Source: an uncultured Clostridia bacterium (GTDB lineage: Bacteria > Bacillota > Clostridia > Christensenellales > Aristaeellaceae). From it: DNA of 11,089 nt. Below, piece after piece: positions 1 to 6,518 of the stretch. The stretch is taken from contig CAKTYE010000079.1 of assembly GCA_934631985.1 (NCBI GenBank), positions 1-11,089 of the forward strand, read 5' to 3'. The stretch's first letter is position 1; each line of letters starts with the position of its first letter. A program made the position numbers and the translations under genes. The notes under the pieces are model-generated. The model was given only the letters and a program-made list of their open reading frames with translations. It searched no databases and was not told the origin of the DNA.

Positions 1-26
1 AAGCTCTTGCGCGTCTTTTTTTTCAT
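1..26 (-). CDS. ABC transporter permease, first codons only (partial)
   Basis: Only the first eight codons are in the window (MKKKTRKS), followed by two bases at the edge. The ATG lies three bases after the stop codon of the upstream ATPase, and a good ribosome binding site (GGGAGGAG) sits about nine bases before it, inside the end of the ATPase gene. The lysine/arginine-rich start fits the cytoplasmic N-terminus of a membrane protein. In the nucleoside-type ABC systems of this family (for example NupNOPQ of Bacillus subtilis) the gene after the ATPase is a permease, so that is the inferred identity. The sequence itself is too short to prove it. Confidence 0.55.
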
Positions 27-29
27 TGC

Positions 30-1598
30 TTACCGCTCCTCCCGCTTGGCGCCTGCCATGTACAGACCCATTTCTTCTGCTGTTGTCTTCTTGGGGTCCA
101 ATTCGCCCACGATCTCGCCTTCATACATGACCAGGATGCGGTCGGAAACGTCCAGCACCTCATCCATTTCCAGTGAGACCAGCAGCACCGCCTTGCCCTC
201 GTCGCGGGCCGCAACGATCTGCTTGTGGATGTACTCAATTGCGCCCACGTCCAGGCCGCGAGTAGGCTGCACGGCAATCAGCAGCTGCGGCGAGCGGTCG
301 ATTTCGCGGGCCACGATGGCCTTCTGCTGGTTGCCGCCGGACATGCTGCGGGCCACGGTGATGGGGCCCTGGCCCGAACGGATGTCGTACTGCGCAATCA
401 GCTTATCCGCATAGCTGCGAATGTTCTTGCGGCGCAGGAAGCCGCCCTTGGTGAACTCCGGCTCGAAATACCGCTGCAAAACGATGTTGTCCTCCAGCGA
501 ATAATCCAGCACCAGGCCGTACTTGTGACGATCCTCGGGGATATGGCTCATACCCTTGACCGAGCGGTCACGGATGGAGGCCTTCGTAATGTCCACGCCG
601 TTCAGCGTGATCTTGCCGCTGACCAGCGGCTCCAGCCCCGTCAGGCCGTACACAAACTCCGTCTGACCGTTGCCGTCGATACCCGCCAGGCAAACGATCT
701 CGCCCGCGCGCACCTCCAGCGACACGTTCTTGACGGCGTTGTTCTTGTGCATGTGGGAGGCAACGGTCATGTTTTCCACCTTCAAGATGACCTTGCCGGG
801 CTTGCTGTCCTCCTTCGGCACATGGAAGTTGACGCTGCGGCCCACCATCATGGCGGAAAGCTCCTCCGCGGTGGTGTCCTTCGTGTTCACCGTGCCGATG
901 TACTTGCCCTTGCGCAGCACGGAGCAGCGGTCAGACACCGCCATGATCTCCGCCAGCTTGTGGGAAATAAACAGGATAGACTTGCCCTCCGCCGCCAGGT
1001 TGCGCATGATCTGCATCAACTCATCGATCTCCTGGGGGGTCAGTACAGCCGTCGGCTCGTCGAAAATCAGGATCTCATTGTCGCGGTAGAGCATCTTCAA
1101 AATTTCGGTGCGCTGCTGCATGCCCACGGTGATGTCCTCGATCTTTGCATCGGGATCCACATGCAGGCCATAGCGCTCGGAAAGCTCCAGCACCTTTTTG
1201 CGGGCTTCCTTCTTTTGCAGAAAGCCCATCTTCGTGGGCTCCACGCCCATGATGATGTTGTCCAGCACGGTGAAGCATTCCACCAGCTTAAAATGCTGGT
1301 GCACCATACCGATGCCCAGGGCGGTGGCGTCGTTGGGGTTTTTAATGGAAACGACCTTCCCGTCCTTCTTGATGGTACCCTCTTCGGGCTGATACAGGCC
1401 GAACAGCACGCTCATCAGCGTGGACTTGCCTGCGCCGTTTTCACCCAGCAGGGCGTGAATTTCGCCGCGCCGCAATTGCAGGGTGATGTTGTCGTTGGCA
1501 ATGATCCCCGGAAAGCGCTTGGTAATGTTCAGCATTTCGATGGCATAGGGCGTTTTTTCCCCTACCCCGTCGATGTTTTGGGCGAGCTGGTTTTCCAC
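30..1598 (-). CDS. ABC transporter double ATP-binding protein, nucleoside/sugar type (YufO/NupO-like)
   Basis: This 522-residue protein carries two ABC ATPase domains and should power uptake of the ligand caught by the BMP protein encoded upstream. The first domain has a Walker A motif GENGAGKST (residues 52-60), a Q-loop near 99-103 (VHQHF), the family's variant signature TVGMQQR (157-163), Walker B ILIFDE (176-181) and the switch histidine H213. The second domain has a degenerate Walker A (GIDGNGQTE, 306-314) lacking the usual lysine, a full signature MSGGNQQK (419-426), and AVQPTRGLD (442-450) in place of a standard Walker B. This asymmetry is normal in the ribose/nucleoside ATPase family. 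The start is a GTG with AGGAGG eight bases upstream; a nearby ATG at 1605 is out of frame. The protein acts on the inner face of the membrane. Nucleosides are the likely cargo, inferred from the family. Confidence 0.95.
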   Translation of the reverse strand: MENQLAQNIDGVGEKTPYAIEMLNITKRFPGIIANDNITLQLRRGEIHALLGENGAGKSTLMSVLFGLYQPEEGTIKKDGKVVSIKNPNDATALGIGMVHQHFKLVECFTVLDNIIMGVEPTKMGFLQKKEARKKVLELSERYGLHVDPDAKIEDITVGMQQRTEILKMLYRDNEILIFDEPTAVLTPQEIDELMQIMRNLAAEGKSILFISHKLAEIMAVSDRCSVLRKGKYIGTVNTKDTTAEELSAMMVGRSVNFHVPKEDSKPGKVILKVENMTVASHMHKNNAVKNVSLEVRAGEIVCLAGIDGNGQTEFVYGLTGLEPLVSGKITLNGVDITKASIRDRSVKGMSHIPEDRHKYGLVLDYSLEDNIVLQRYFEPEFTKGGFLRRKNIRSYADKLIAQYDIRSGQGPITVARSMSGGNQQKAIVAREIDRSPQLLIAVQPTRGLDVGAIEYIHKQIVAARDEGKAVLLVSLEMDEVLDVSDRILVMYEGEIVGELDPKKTTAEEMGLYMAGAKREER

Positions 1599-1652
1599 GA
1601 AGCATACCTCCTACGTCGCCTTGTATTTTCTTTTGTCACGCAGGGCAGAACA

Positions 1653-1681
1653 GCAAGGACGGCAAAACGCGCCGCCCTTGC
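1653..1681 (-). other. Hairpin in the leader of the ATPase gene
   Basis: Arms at 1653-1663 and 1671-1681 pair over 11 positions around a 7-nt loop. The only imperfect pair is a C/A mismatch if read on the plus strand but a G-U wobble if read on the minus strand, which fits a structure working in the minus-strand transcript. It lies between the terminator-like hairpin at 1690-1752 and the ATPase ribosome binding site, and has no U-tract, so it is not itself a terminator. It could be an RNA stability or processing element. The function is unknown. Confidence 0.5.
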
Positions 1682-1689
1682 GCTTATTC

Positions 1690-1752
1690 TGACAAAAACC
1701 CCCGTCCTCCCGCTTTTCCGATGGGAGAAAGGGAGAACAGGGGCTTTTGTCA
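1690..1752 (-). terminator. Strong intrinsic terminator/attenuator between the BMP gene and the ATPase gene
   Basis: Two 22-nt arms (1690-1711 and 1731-1752) pair completely in minus-strand RNA, with 19 Watson-Crick pairs and three G-U wobbles. The inner stretch can add more pairs (CUUU and UCC with GGA and AAAG). The stem has a GC-rich core, an A-tract on its 5' side and five U on its 3' side, the usual shape of a rho-independent terminator. All three imperfect pairs are wobbles only in the minus-strand transcript, so that strand is the functional one. It lies about 45 nt past the BMP stop codon and about 90 nt before the ATPase start. Partial termination here would give much more binding protein than ATPase and permease, as is common in ABC operons. 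Confidence 0.75.
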
Positions 1753-1756
1753 AAAG

Positions 1757-1780
1757 CCGGGGGATGCTGTCATCCCCCGG
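1757..1780 (-). other. Perfect 9-bp GC-rich stem-loop just after the BMP gene
   Basis: CCGGGGGAT and ATCCCCCGG pair perfectly around a 6-nt loop. In the minus-strand RNA the stem is followed by CUUUUG, a short U-run, so it may be a first weak terminator or a 3'-end stabiliser protecting the BMP message. A second small hairpin (arms 1784-1789 and 1793-1798, AATTCC with GGAATT) overlaps the BMP stop codon. A competing 7-bp hairpin (1742-1758) shares bases with both this stem and the larger terminator. Confidence 0.55.
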
Positions 1781-1796
1781 TGAAATTCCATGGGAA

Positions 1797-2912
1797 TTAC
1801 TTCACGCTGCCGTTGTAGGTCACAGCGATGGTGGTCGCAGGAGCAGCGGTGGTATCGTTAGACACGGTCAGGGTGCCTTCGTACATGGACTTCACCAGCG
1901 CGACATAGTCGTCCTTGGTGAAGCTGTCGCTCCACTGCGTGGTCTCCATGGGCAGGCCAACGTAGTTGGCGTCCATGTCCTCGCCGGACACCAGGCCCAG
2001 GTTCTCAACCTTGCCGGCATGCAGGTCGAAGTTGCCCGCAACGGTGTCGGTCAGCAGGGTCTTAACGGTGGCAGCCAGGCCCTTCATGGCGGAGGTCACG
2101 GTCATGCCCTCGCCGTAGGTGTTGATGATGGGGGACTGGTCGGAGTCAACACCGATCAGCTTGCCGCCAACCTTGGCAGCCGCCTCGGCAGCAGAGGTGT
2201 AGATGCCGCCGCCGCAGGCGAAGACGACTTCCACACCCTTGGTGGTGTACCAGTTGTCCATGTAAGCGGTGATGTCAGCGTCGCCGTAGAACTGGCCGCC
2301 GTACACATACTCGCAGGTCACATCGCCGGCGATGCCCAGCTCAACCGCCGCGGCATCCGCGCCCTGCACGAAGCCGTAGCCGAAGCGCTGCACAGCAGGC
2401 ACTTCCATGCCGCCCAGGAAGCCCAGCTTCTTGTAGCCCAGCTTCACAGCAGCGTAGCCGGCCATGTAGCCGGACAGTTCTTCCTGATACACAGCGCTGA
2501 ACAGGTTGGAGGCGTTGCTCAGATCCACGCCCGCGCTGGTCAGGTCAAACTCGCTGACGTCCAGCGCGATGAACTTCACATCGGGGTACAGGGGCTGGCA
2601 CTCGCCGATGGCGGGAGCGAACAGGTAGCCGGGCATCACGATGACGTTGTAGCCCTCGTCGATAGCCGCTTCCACCTGCGCAATACGCTCCGCGTCGGAG
2701 TCGCCAGTGGGCTTGAAGTAGTTGAAGTCGATGCCGTTAGCCTCGCAGAAGGCCTTGCAGGACTCATAGGTGGTCTGGTTGAAGGACTGGTCGGTGATGT
2801 CGCCAGAGTCGGTGATCATCGCCACACGGTAGGTGGTGCCTTCCGCAGCCGCGAAGGACATCGCGCACAGAACCATGGCAACCGCCAGGATGAGAGAAAC
2901 GAGCTTCTTCAT
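1797..2912 (-). CDS. BMP-family substrate-binding protein (nucleoside ABC importer)
   Basis: This 371-residue secreted protein belongs to the BMP/PnrA family, whose studied members bind purine or other nucleosides and hand them to an ABC importer. The N-terminus is a signal peptide: MKK, a hydrophobic core to about residue 20, then AAA (21-23). The mature part opens with the family hallmark TDSGDITDQSFN (34-45). Other family traits are a YQEELSGYMAGYAA helix, GFLGGMEVPAVQRFGYGF, a FACGGGIYT stretch and GVDSDQS near the ligand pocket. Cys16 is preceded by M-V-L, which does not fit a lipobox, so the protein seems not to be a standard lipoprotein. The ribosome binding site (AGAGGAG) lies 11 nt before the ATG. 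It is the first gene of the transporter operon and is separated from the ATPase gene by terminator-like hairpins, which suggests high expression of this component. Confidence 0.93.
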   Translation of the reverse strand: MKKLVSLILAVAMVLCAMSFAAAEGTTYRVAMITDSGDITDQSFNQTTYESCKAFCEANGIDFNYFKPTGDSDAERIAQVEAAIDEGYNVIVMPGYLFAPAIGECQPLYPDVKFIALDVSEFDLTSAGVDLSNASNLFSAVYQEELSGYMAGYAAVKLGYKKLGFLGGMEVPAVQRFGYGFVQGADAAAVELGIAGDVTCEYVYGGQFYGDADITAYMDNWYTTKGVEVVFACGGGIYTSAAEAAAKVGGKLIGVDSDQSPIINTYGEGMTVTSAMKGLAATVKTLLTDTVAGNFDLHAGKVENLGLVSGEDMDANYVGLPMETTQWSDSFTKDDYVALVKSMYEGTLTVSNDTTAAPATTIAVTYNGSVK

Positions 2913-2960
2913 GGTGTTCCATTCTCCTCTCGTTATTCGAGCATTATTTGCTCCTATGGT

Positions 2961-2989
2961 ATTATAGCAGTAACTTTGCAGTTTGAAAA
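2961..2989 (-). promoter_or_regulatory. Sigma-A-type promoter of the BMP transporter operon
   Basis: Read on the minus strand there is a -35 box TTTTCA (2984-2989), a 17-nt spacer and a perfect -10 box TATAAT (2961-2966) with the extended TGC just before it. Transcription should start near 2954, giving an untranslated leader of about 40 nt before the BMP start codon. No riboswitch fits in so short a leader. The yicC operon promoter has the same -35, spacer and -10. Confidence 0.8.
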
Positions 2990-3027
2990 GGGGGCATTCC
3001 GCATTTTCTTTATTTTTTCACAGGACT

Positions 3028-3047
3028 TTTCCGATATTGTTCGGAAA
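3028..3047 (-). other. Short hairpin after the YitT gene, possible weak terminator
   Basis: TTTCCGA (3028-3034) and TCGGAAA (3041-3047) form a 7-bp stem with a 6-nt loop just downstream of the yitT stop codon. In the minus-strand transcript it is followed by an A-rich rather than a U-rich stretch, so it is a poor intrinsic terminator. No better terminator is visible between this operon and the BMP promoter, so some readthrough into the transporter operon is possible. Confidence 0.3.
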
Positions 3048-3053
3048 TTTGCC

Positions 3054-3932
3054 TCAACTCTCGCCGCTCAGCTTGGAAAAGCCCTCTCCCAGCGCCTCAT
3101 GCGCGCCGGTGATAAACATGAAGGCCTTTTCGTCCTCCTCACGCACGATGTCCTTGAGCTTCACGACCTCCTGGCTGGAAAGCACGCACAGGATCACGGG
3201 TCGCGCCGTCCCGGAGTAAGCGCCCTTCGCCACCAGGTGCGTCACGCCCCGGTCCATTTCCTTCATAATGCGGTCCGTCACCGCATCGGTGGCGGAGGTG
3301 ATGATATAGCAGGCGCGGGTCTGTGTCAGCCCCGCCATCACCATGTCGATCAGCTTGGAGGACACGAAAATGGCGATCATGGCGTACAGGCCCTCGTTCA
3401 GGCCCACGCACACGCCTGCAAGCACCACCACCAGGCCGTCGATCATCATCAGGAACATGCCCACCGAGATGAACGGAAAACGGCTATGTACCATACGGGC
3501 CACCATGTCCGTGCCGCCGGTGGTTGCGCCGCCCCGCAGGATCAGCCCCAGGCCGATGCCCAACAGCACGCCGCCATAAAGCGTTCCCAGCAGCGGATCC
3601 ATGGTCACGGCAGGCACCTTGATCAGGTCGATCGCCATGGAGAACAGCACCGTCGCGATGAAGCTGCGCACCACGAACACCCGCCCCATGGCCTTGTAGC
3701 CAAGAATGAACAGCGGAATGTTCATCAGCATGCTGGTCAGGCCGACGGGAACACCCATCAGGAAGTTCAACACCGTCGCCACGCCCGTCAGGCCGCCGGG
3801 AGCAATGTTATTGGGTACCAGAAACATCGGATAGGCCGCGCCGCCGATGATGCACCCCAGCACGATCTGCGCGTAAGCGATGAGCGTTTCCTTCCGCCAC
3901 GCCTTGTTTCCCAGCTTGTCCCTCAGCTTCAT
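3054..3932 (-). CDS. YitT family membrane protein (DUF161 + DUF2179)
   Basis: The protein is 292 residues long from the start chosen here. The N-terminal two thirds are very hydrophobic, with about five or six membrane segments (roughly 18-40, 48-78, 85-107, 113-135, 157-178 and 180-200). They include the family motif GGATTGGTDMVA (134-145). The C-terminal part (about 205-285) is a soluble DUF2179 domain, with CYIITSATDAVTDRIM and a GTARPVILCVLSSQEVVKL segment. The role of YitT proteins is not settled. An ATG five codons earlier (3947) lacks a ribosome binding site, while the one at 3932 has GGAGG eight bases upstream. It is the last gene of the long minus-strand run, 61 nt after mazF, with a strong hairpin in the gap. 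Confidence 0.93.
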   Translation of the reverse strand: MKLRDKLGNKAWRKETLIAYAQIVLGCIIGGAAYPMFLVPNNIAPGGLTGVATVLNFLMGVPVGLTSMLMNIPLFILGYKAMGRVFVVRSFIATVLFSMAIDLIKVPAVTMDPLLGTLYGGVLLGIGLGLILRGGATTGGTDMVARMVHSRFPFISVGMFLMMIDGLVVVLAGVCVGLNEGLYAMIAIFVSSKLIDMVMAGLTQTRACYIITSATDAVTDRIMKEMDRGVTHLVAKGAYSGTARPVILCVLSSQEVVKLKDIVREEDEKAFMFITGAHEALGEGFSKLSGES

Positions 3933-3955
3933 CCTGCCAACCTCCATTGGTTTAC

Positions 3956-3987
3956 GGCGACAGGGGCCTTTGCAGACCCCTGCCGCC
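3956..3987 (-). other. 11-bp hairpin between mazF and the YitT gene
   Basis: Arms 3956-3966 and 3977-3987 pair over 11 positions around a 10-nt loop. The single imperfect pair is a G-U wobble in minus-strand RNA only. There is no U-tract, as the stem is followed by GUAAACCAAUGG and then the yitT ribosome binding site. It is therefore more likely an RNA processing or stability element, or a weak pause, than a terminator. Confidence 0.5.
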
Positions 3988-3993
3988 TGCTGC

Positions 3994-4338
3994 TTATCGT
4001 TCCGCCGCGCCCAGGGAAAGTGCCAGCGCCTTGTCCACCTGCGCCATCACGTCCTCCGGCACACTGCCCAGGTACTGCGTCAGCCGCGCCTTTTCCAGGG
4101 TACGCACCTGCTCCAGCAGCACCATGGAATCCCGCTTCAGGCCGCAAGCCGCCGCATCCAGCATCACATGGATGGGCAGCCGCCGCTTGCTTCTGCGGGA
4201 GGTAATCGCCGCCACGATCACCGTGGGGCTGTGCAGATTACCGCGGTCATTCTGAATGATCAGCACAGGGCGAACGCCGCCCTGCTCCGACCCCACCACC
4301 GGGTCCAAATCTGCGCGATAAATTTCGCCGCGTTTCAT
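3994..4338 (-). CDS. mazF: MazF/PemK-family endoribonuclease toxin (NdoA-like), no adjacent antitoxin
   Basis: This 114-residue protein closely follows the MazF/NdoA type of Bacillota, which cuts single-stranded mRNA at short specific sites. It starts MKRGEIYRADLDPVVGSEQGG, then RPVLIIQND, HSPTVIVAAITS and a C-terminal DSMVLLEQVRT. R23 and T46 match the catalytic Arg25 and Thr48 of Bacillus subtilis MazF after a two-residue shift, so the active site looks intact. The ATG at 4338 gives the normal family N-terminus; its ribosome binding site is weak (GUGAG). A TTG 11 codons upstream is possible but unlikely. The usual MazE-like antitoxin is absent: the 96 nt upstream and the 61 nt downstream hold no reading frame of suitable size. 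The gene follows the YgjP-type peptidase gene in the same direction. Confidence 0.92.
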   Translation of the reverse strand: MKRGEIYRADLDPVVGSEQGGVRPVLIIQNDRGNLHSPTVIVAAITSRRSKRRLPIHVMLDAAACGLKRDSMVLLEQVRTLEKARLTQYLGSVPEDVMAQVDKALALSLGAAER

Positions 4339-4434
4339 AAAAAGCTCACACTCGCTTCCGAAAAGCCTCAAATCAATAGCAAATGGGATCGCTCCCGCTA
4401 TCAGCTTATGAAGCGAAGGAAAGGGGCGTGAACG

Positions 4435-5064
4435 TCACAGGGGCGGCTGCGGCGCAAGCGGCTCCTGCTTGATAGTCTCCCGCAGCTGCGGCGCTTCTGG
4501 GCAAAAGCGCTCCAGCGCCGCGTAAAACGCCGGGGAATGATCGGCATGCAGCATGTGGCACATTTCATGCGCCAGCACATAATAGGTGTATTTTTTCGGA
4601 AGCCGCGCCAGACGCAGGTTCAGACTGATGTGTCCGCACTGCGGCTGACAGCTTCCCCAGCGGGTGCGCATGTCCTTCAGGGTGATCTGCGTCACCTGAA
4701 GCCGCATGGTTCGCTTCAGCTCCGGCAGAATGCGCGCCACCTCCGCGGTCAGTGCGCGGACATAGGCCTGATGCAGCGCAGCCTCCCCCACTGGCAGCTT
4801 TGCACCGCCCAGCGGCTCATACGTCCCCCAGAGCAGATGCCGCTCCCCGGCGGCATAGCTGGGCTGCCAACCCTGCGCCGCGATGCGTTCCTGCATCCAG
4901 GCCCGGTTCTGTTGCAGAAACGCAATGTGGCTGCATCTGCCGGAGCCTGCCGGGACGGTCATGCTGAAGCGCTGTTCCTCCGGGTGATAGCTCAGTGTGA
5001 GCTTTTTCGCATTAGCCCGCGTGGTGATCTCCACCAGCATGCCTTCGAAATCGACCCGGATCAT
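4435..5064 (-). CDS. YgjP-type zinc metallopeptidase (DUF45/M48-like)
   Basis: The protein has 209 residues and belongs to the YgjP-like metallopeptidase family. The zinc site is visible: HEMCH at 166-170 supplies two histidines and the catalytic glutamate, and H176 in the following ADHSPAF stretch is the likely third ligand. Upstream is the family motif TRWGSC (134-139), followed by the ISLNLRLARLP strand and helix. No signal peptide or membrane segment is seen, so it should be cytoplasmic. The natural substrate is unknown. The ATG overlaps the coaBC stop codon (ATGA), with GAGG five bases upstream, so its translation is probably coupled to coaBC. In many Clostridia priA follows coaBC; here this gene takes that place. 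Confidence 0.9.
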   Translation of the reverse strand: MIRVDFEGMLVEITTRANAKKLTLSYHPEEQRFSMTVPAGSGRCSHIAFLQQNRAWMQERIAAQGWQPSYAAGERHLLWGTYEPLGGAKLPVGEAALHQAYVRALTAEVARILPELKRTMRLQVTQITLKDMRTRWGSCQPQCGHISLNLRLARLPKKYTYYVLAHEMCHMLHADHSPAFYAALERFCPEAPQLRETIKQEPLAPQPPL

Positions 5065-6263
5065 GCCTGCCTCAGCGCATCGATTTTGTCAAGGATCTGC
5101 TGGGCCAGCGCCGCCTTACTTTGCAACGGACACTCCGTGCTGCCCTGACGTGTCAGCAGCGTGGCAATGTTCGTGTCTACGTTAAAGCCTGCCCCCGGCT
5201 TGGAGACGTCGTTGGCGACGATCATGTCCAAATGCTTTTTCTCAAGCTTGCGGGCGGCGTTTTCCAGCAGGTTTTCCGTCTCTGCGGCAAAGCCCACCAG
5301 AATTTGTCCGGGGCGCTTCCGCTCCCCCACCGCCGCCGCAATGTCGGGGTTCTCCACCAGCTCCACCATCAGCGGGATGCCGTCCTGTTTCTTGAGCTTC
5401 TGCTCATGCCGCACGGCAAAGCGGTAATCCGCCGGGGCCGCCGCCTGGATCACTACATCGGCTGTCGCCGCTTCCGCCGTCACCGCGTCAAAAAGCTGCT
5501 GAGTGCTTTCCACACGCACCACGCGCACCCCCGCAGGCGGCTCCACCTGCGTGACGCCGCAGACCACCGTCACCTCTGCGCCGCGATCCCGCGCCGCCGC
5601 CGCAATGGCAAAGCCCATTTTCCCGGAGGAATCGTTGCTCAAAAACCGTACAGGATCCAGCCGCTCCCGGGTCGCGCCCGCCGTCACCAGCACACGCACC
5701 CCCGCGTAATCCTGCCGGGGACAAAGCAGGCCCTCCATCACAGAGACGATCTCCTCCGGCTCCGCCATGCGGCCCGCGCCGCTGTCGCCGCAGGCCAGAA
5801 AGCCGCTGCCTGGCCCCACCACATGCACGCCGCGCTCCCGCAGCGCCGCCATGTTGCGCCGGGTGGCCTCGGCCTCCCACATGTTCACATTCATGGCAGG
5901 GGCCACCAGGATGGGCGCACGGGTCGCCAGCGCCGTGGTGGAAAGCATGTCATCCGCCAGCCCCCAGGCCATCTTCGCCAGGATGTTCGCCGTGGCAGGC
6001 GCAATGCACAGCAGCTGTGCCCGCTTTGCCAGCGCCACATGCTCCACCTCCCAGCGCTCAGGACGCTCGAAGGTATCCCAGACCACCGGGTTGGCGGACA
6101 GCGTTTCAAAAGTCAGGGGCGCAATGAATTTCGTAGCGTTCGCCGTCATAATGACGTGGACGTTTGCCCCCTGCTTGCGCAAACGGGAGACAATCTCCGC
6201 GCTTTTATACGCGGCGATGCCTCCCGTTACACCCAGCACGATCTCCTTGCCGGTCAGCTTCAT
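5061..6263 (-). CDS. coaBC: Bifunctional phosphopantothenoylcysteine decarboxylase / phosphopantothenate-cysteine ligase
   Basis: CoaBC performs two steps of coenzyme A synthesis: joining cysteine to 4'-phosphopantothenate using CTP (CoaB), then FMN-dependent decarboxylation to phosphopantetheine (CoaC). The 400-residue length is standard. The N-terminal CoaC half has GGIAAYK (14-20), the catalytic H75, PAMNVNMW (122-129) and C158 in GFLACGDSGAGRM. The CoaB half begins near residue 188 with VLVTAGATRE, then RFLSNDSSGKMG containing N210, an AAPADYR segment (275-281) and K289. These key positions match the Escherichia coli numbering, so both activities should be intact. The start codon overlaps the rpoZ stop as ATGA, with AGGAG upstream. 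The gene sits in the usual Clostridia order gmk-rpoZ-coaBC. Confidence 0.97.
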   Translation of the reverse strand: MKLTGKEIVLGVTGGIAAYKSAEIVSRLRKQGANVHVIMTANATKFIAPLTFETLSANPVVWDTFERPERWEVEHVALAKRAQLLCIAPATANILAKMAWGLADDMLSTTALATRAPILVAPAMNVNMWEAEATRRNMAALRERGVHVVGPGSGFLACGDSGAGRMAEPEEIVSVMEGLLCPRQDYAGVRVLVTAGATRERLDPVRFLSNDSSGKMGFAIAAAARDRGAEVTVVCGVTQVEPPAGVRVVRVESTQQLFDAVTAEAATADVVIQAAAPADYRFAVRHEQKLKKQDGIPLMVELVENPDIAAAVGERKRPGQILVGFAAETENLLENAARKLEKKHLDMIVANDVSKPGAGFNVDTNIATLLTRQGSTECPLQSKAALAQQILDKIDALRQA

Positions 6264-6484
6264 GCCTGCTCCTGTTCTTCTTCCTCAGCGGGACGGTCGT
6301 AGGTGATCAGTCCGCGGTTGATCTCTTCCACAGCCACCTTCAGGGGCTTCATATCCTTGGGGTCGATCAGGGGCTGTGCGCCGCCGACGATCTGACGGCC
6401 GCGCTTGGAAGCCTCCACCACCAGGGTATAGCGGCTGTCGGCATGCTCCAGCAGCTCCAGCACATTGGGTTCAACAATAGACAT
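6260..6484 (-). CDS. rpoZ: RNA polymerase omega subunit
   Basis: This 74-residue protein is the small subunit that helps assemble RNA polymerase by holding the beta' chain. It has the family signature SRYTLVVEASKRGRQI (17-32) followed by the KPLKVAVEEINRG helix (46-58), and ends in an acidic tail (EEEEQEQ). The reading frame is open much further upstream, but the true start is the ATG at 6484, with a near-perfect AAGGAGG nine bases before it. It lies 34 nt after gmk and overlaps coaBC by four bases. Confidence 0.96.
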   Translation of the reverse strand: MSIVEPNVLELLEHADSRYTLVVEASKRGRQIVGGAQPLIDPKDMKPLKVAVEEINRGLITYDRPAEEEEQEQA

Positions 6485-6518
6485 GGGCTTTTTCCTCCTT
6501 ATACTTCGTAACGCCGGA

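Noticed and set aside
1562..1753. A 63-codon minus-strand frame in the BMP-ATPase spacer
   Set aside because: It runs through the hairpin structures, has no ribosome binding site, and its Arg/Ser-rich sequence reflects the structured RNA. It also overlaps the ATPase start.
225..4205. A plus-strand open frame of 1326 codons running across the transporter and YitT genes
   Set aside because: It lies exactly in phase antisense to the ATPase, BMP and YitT genes, so it stays open simply because these genes avoid the codons TTA, CTA and TCA. It crosses unrelated genes and spacers and shows no domain, only shadow composition rich in His, Gln and Ala.
5121..6302. A 393-codon plus-strand frame opposite coaBC
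   Set aside because: It is in-phase antisense to coaBC, Arg/His-rich and without family features. The coaBC reading has all its catalytic residues.
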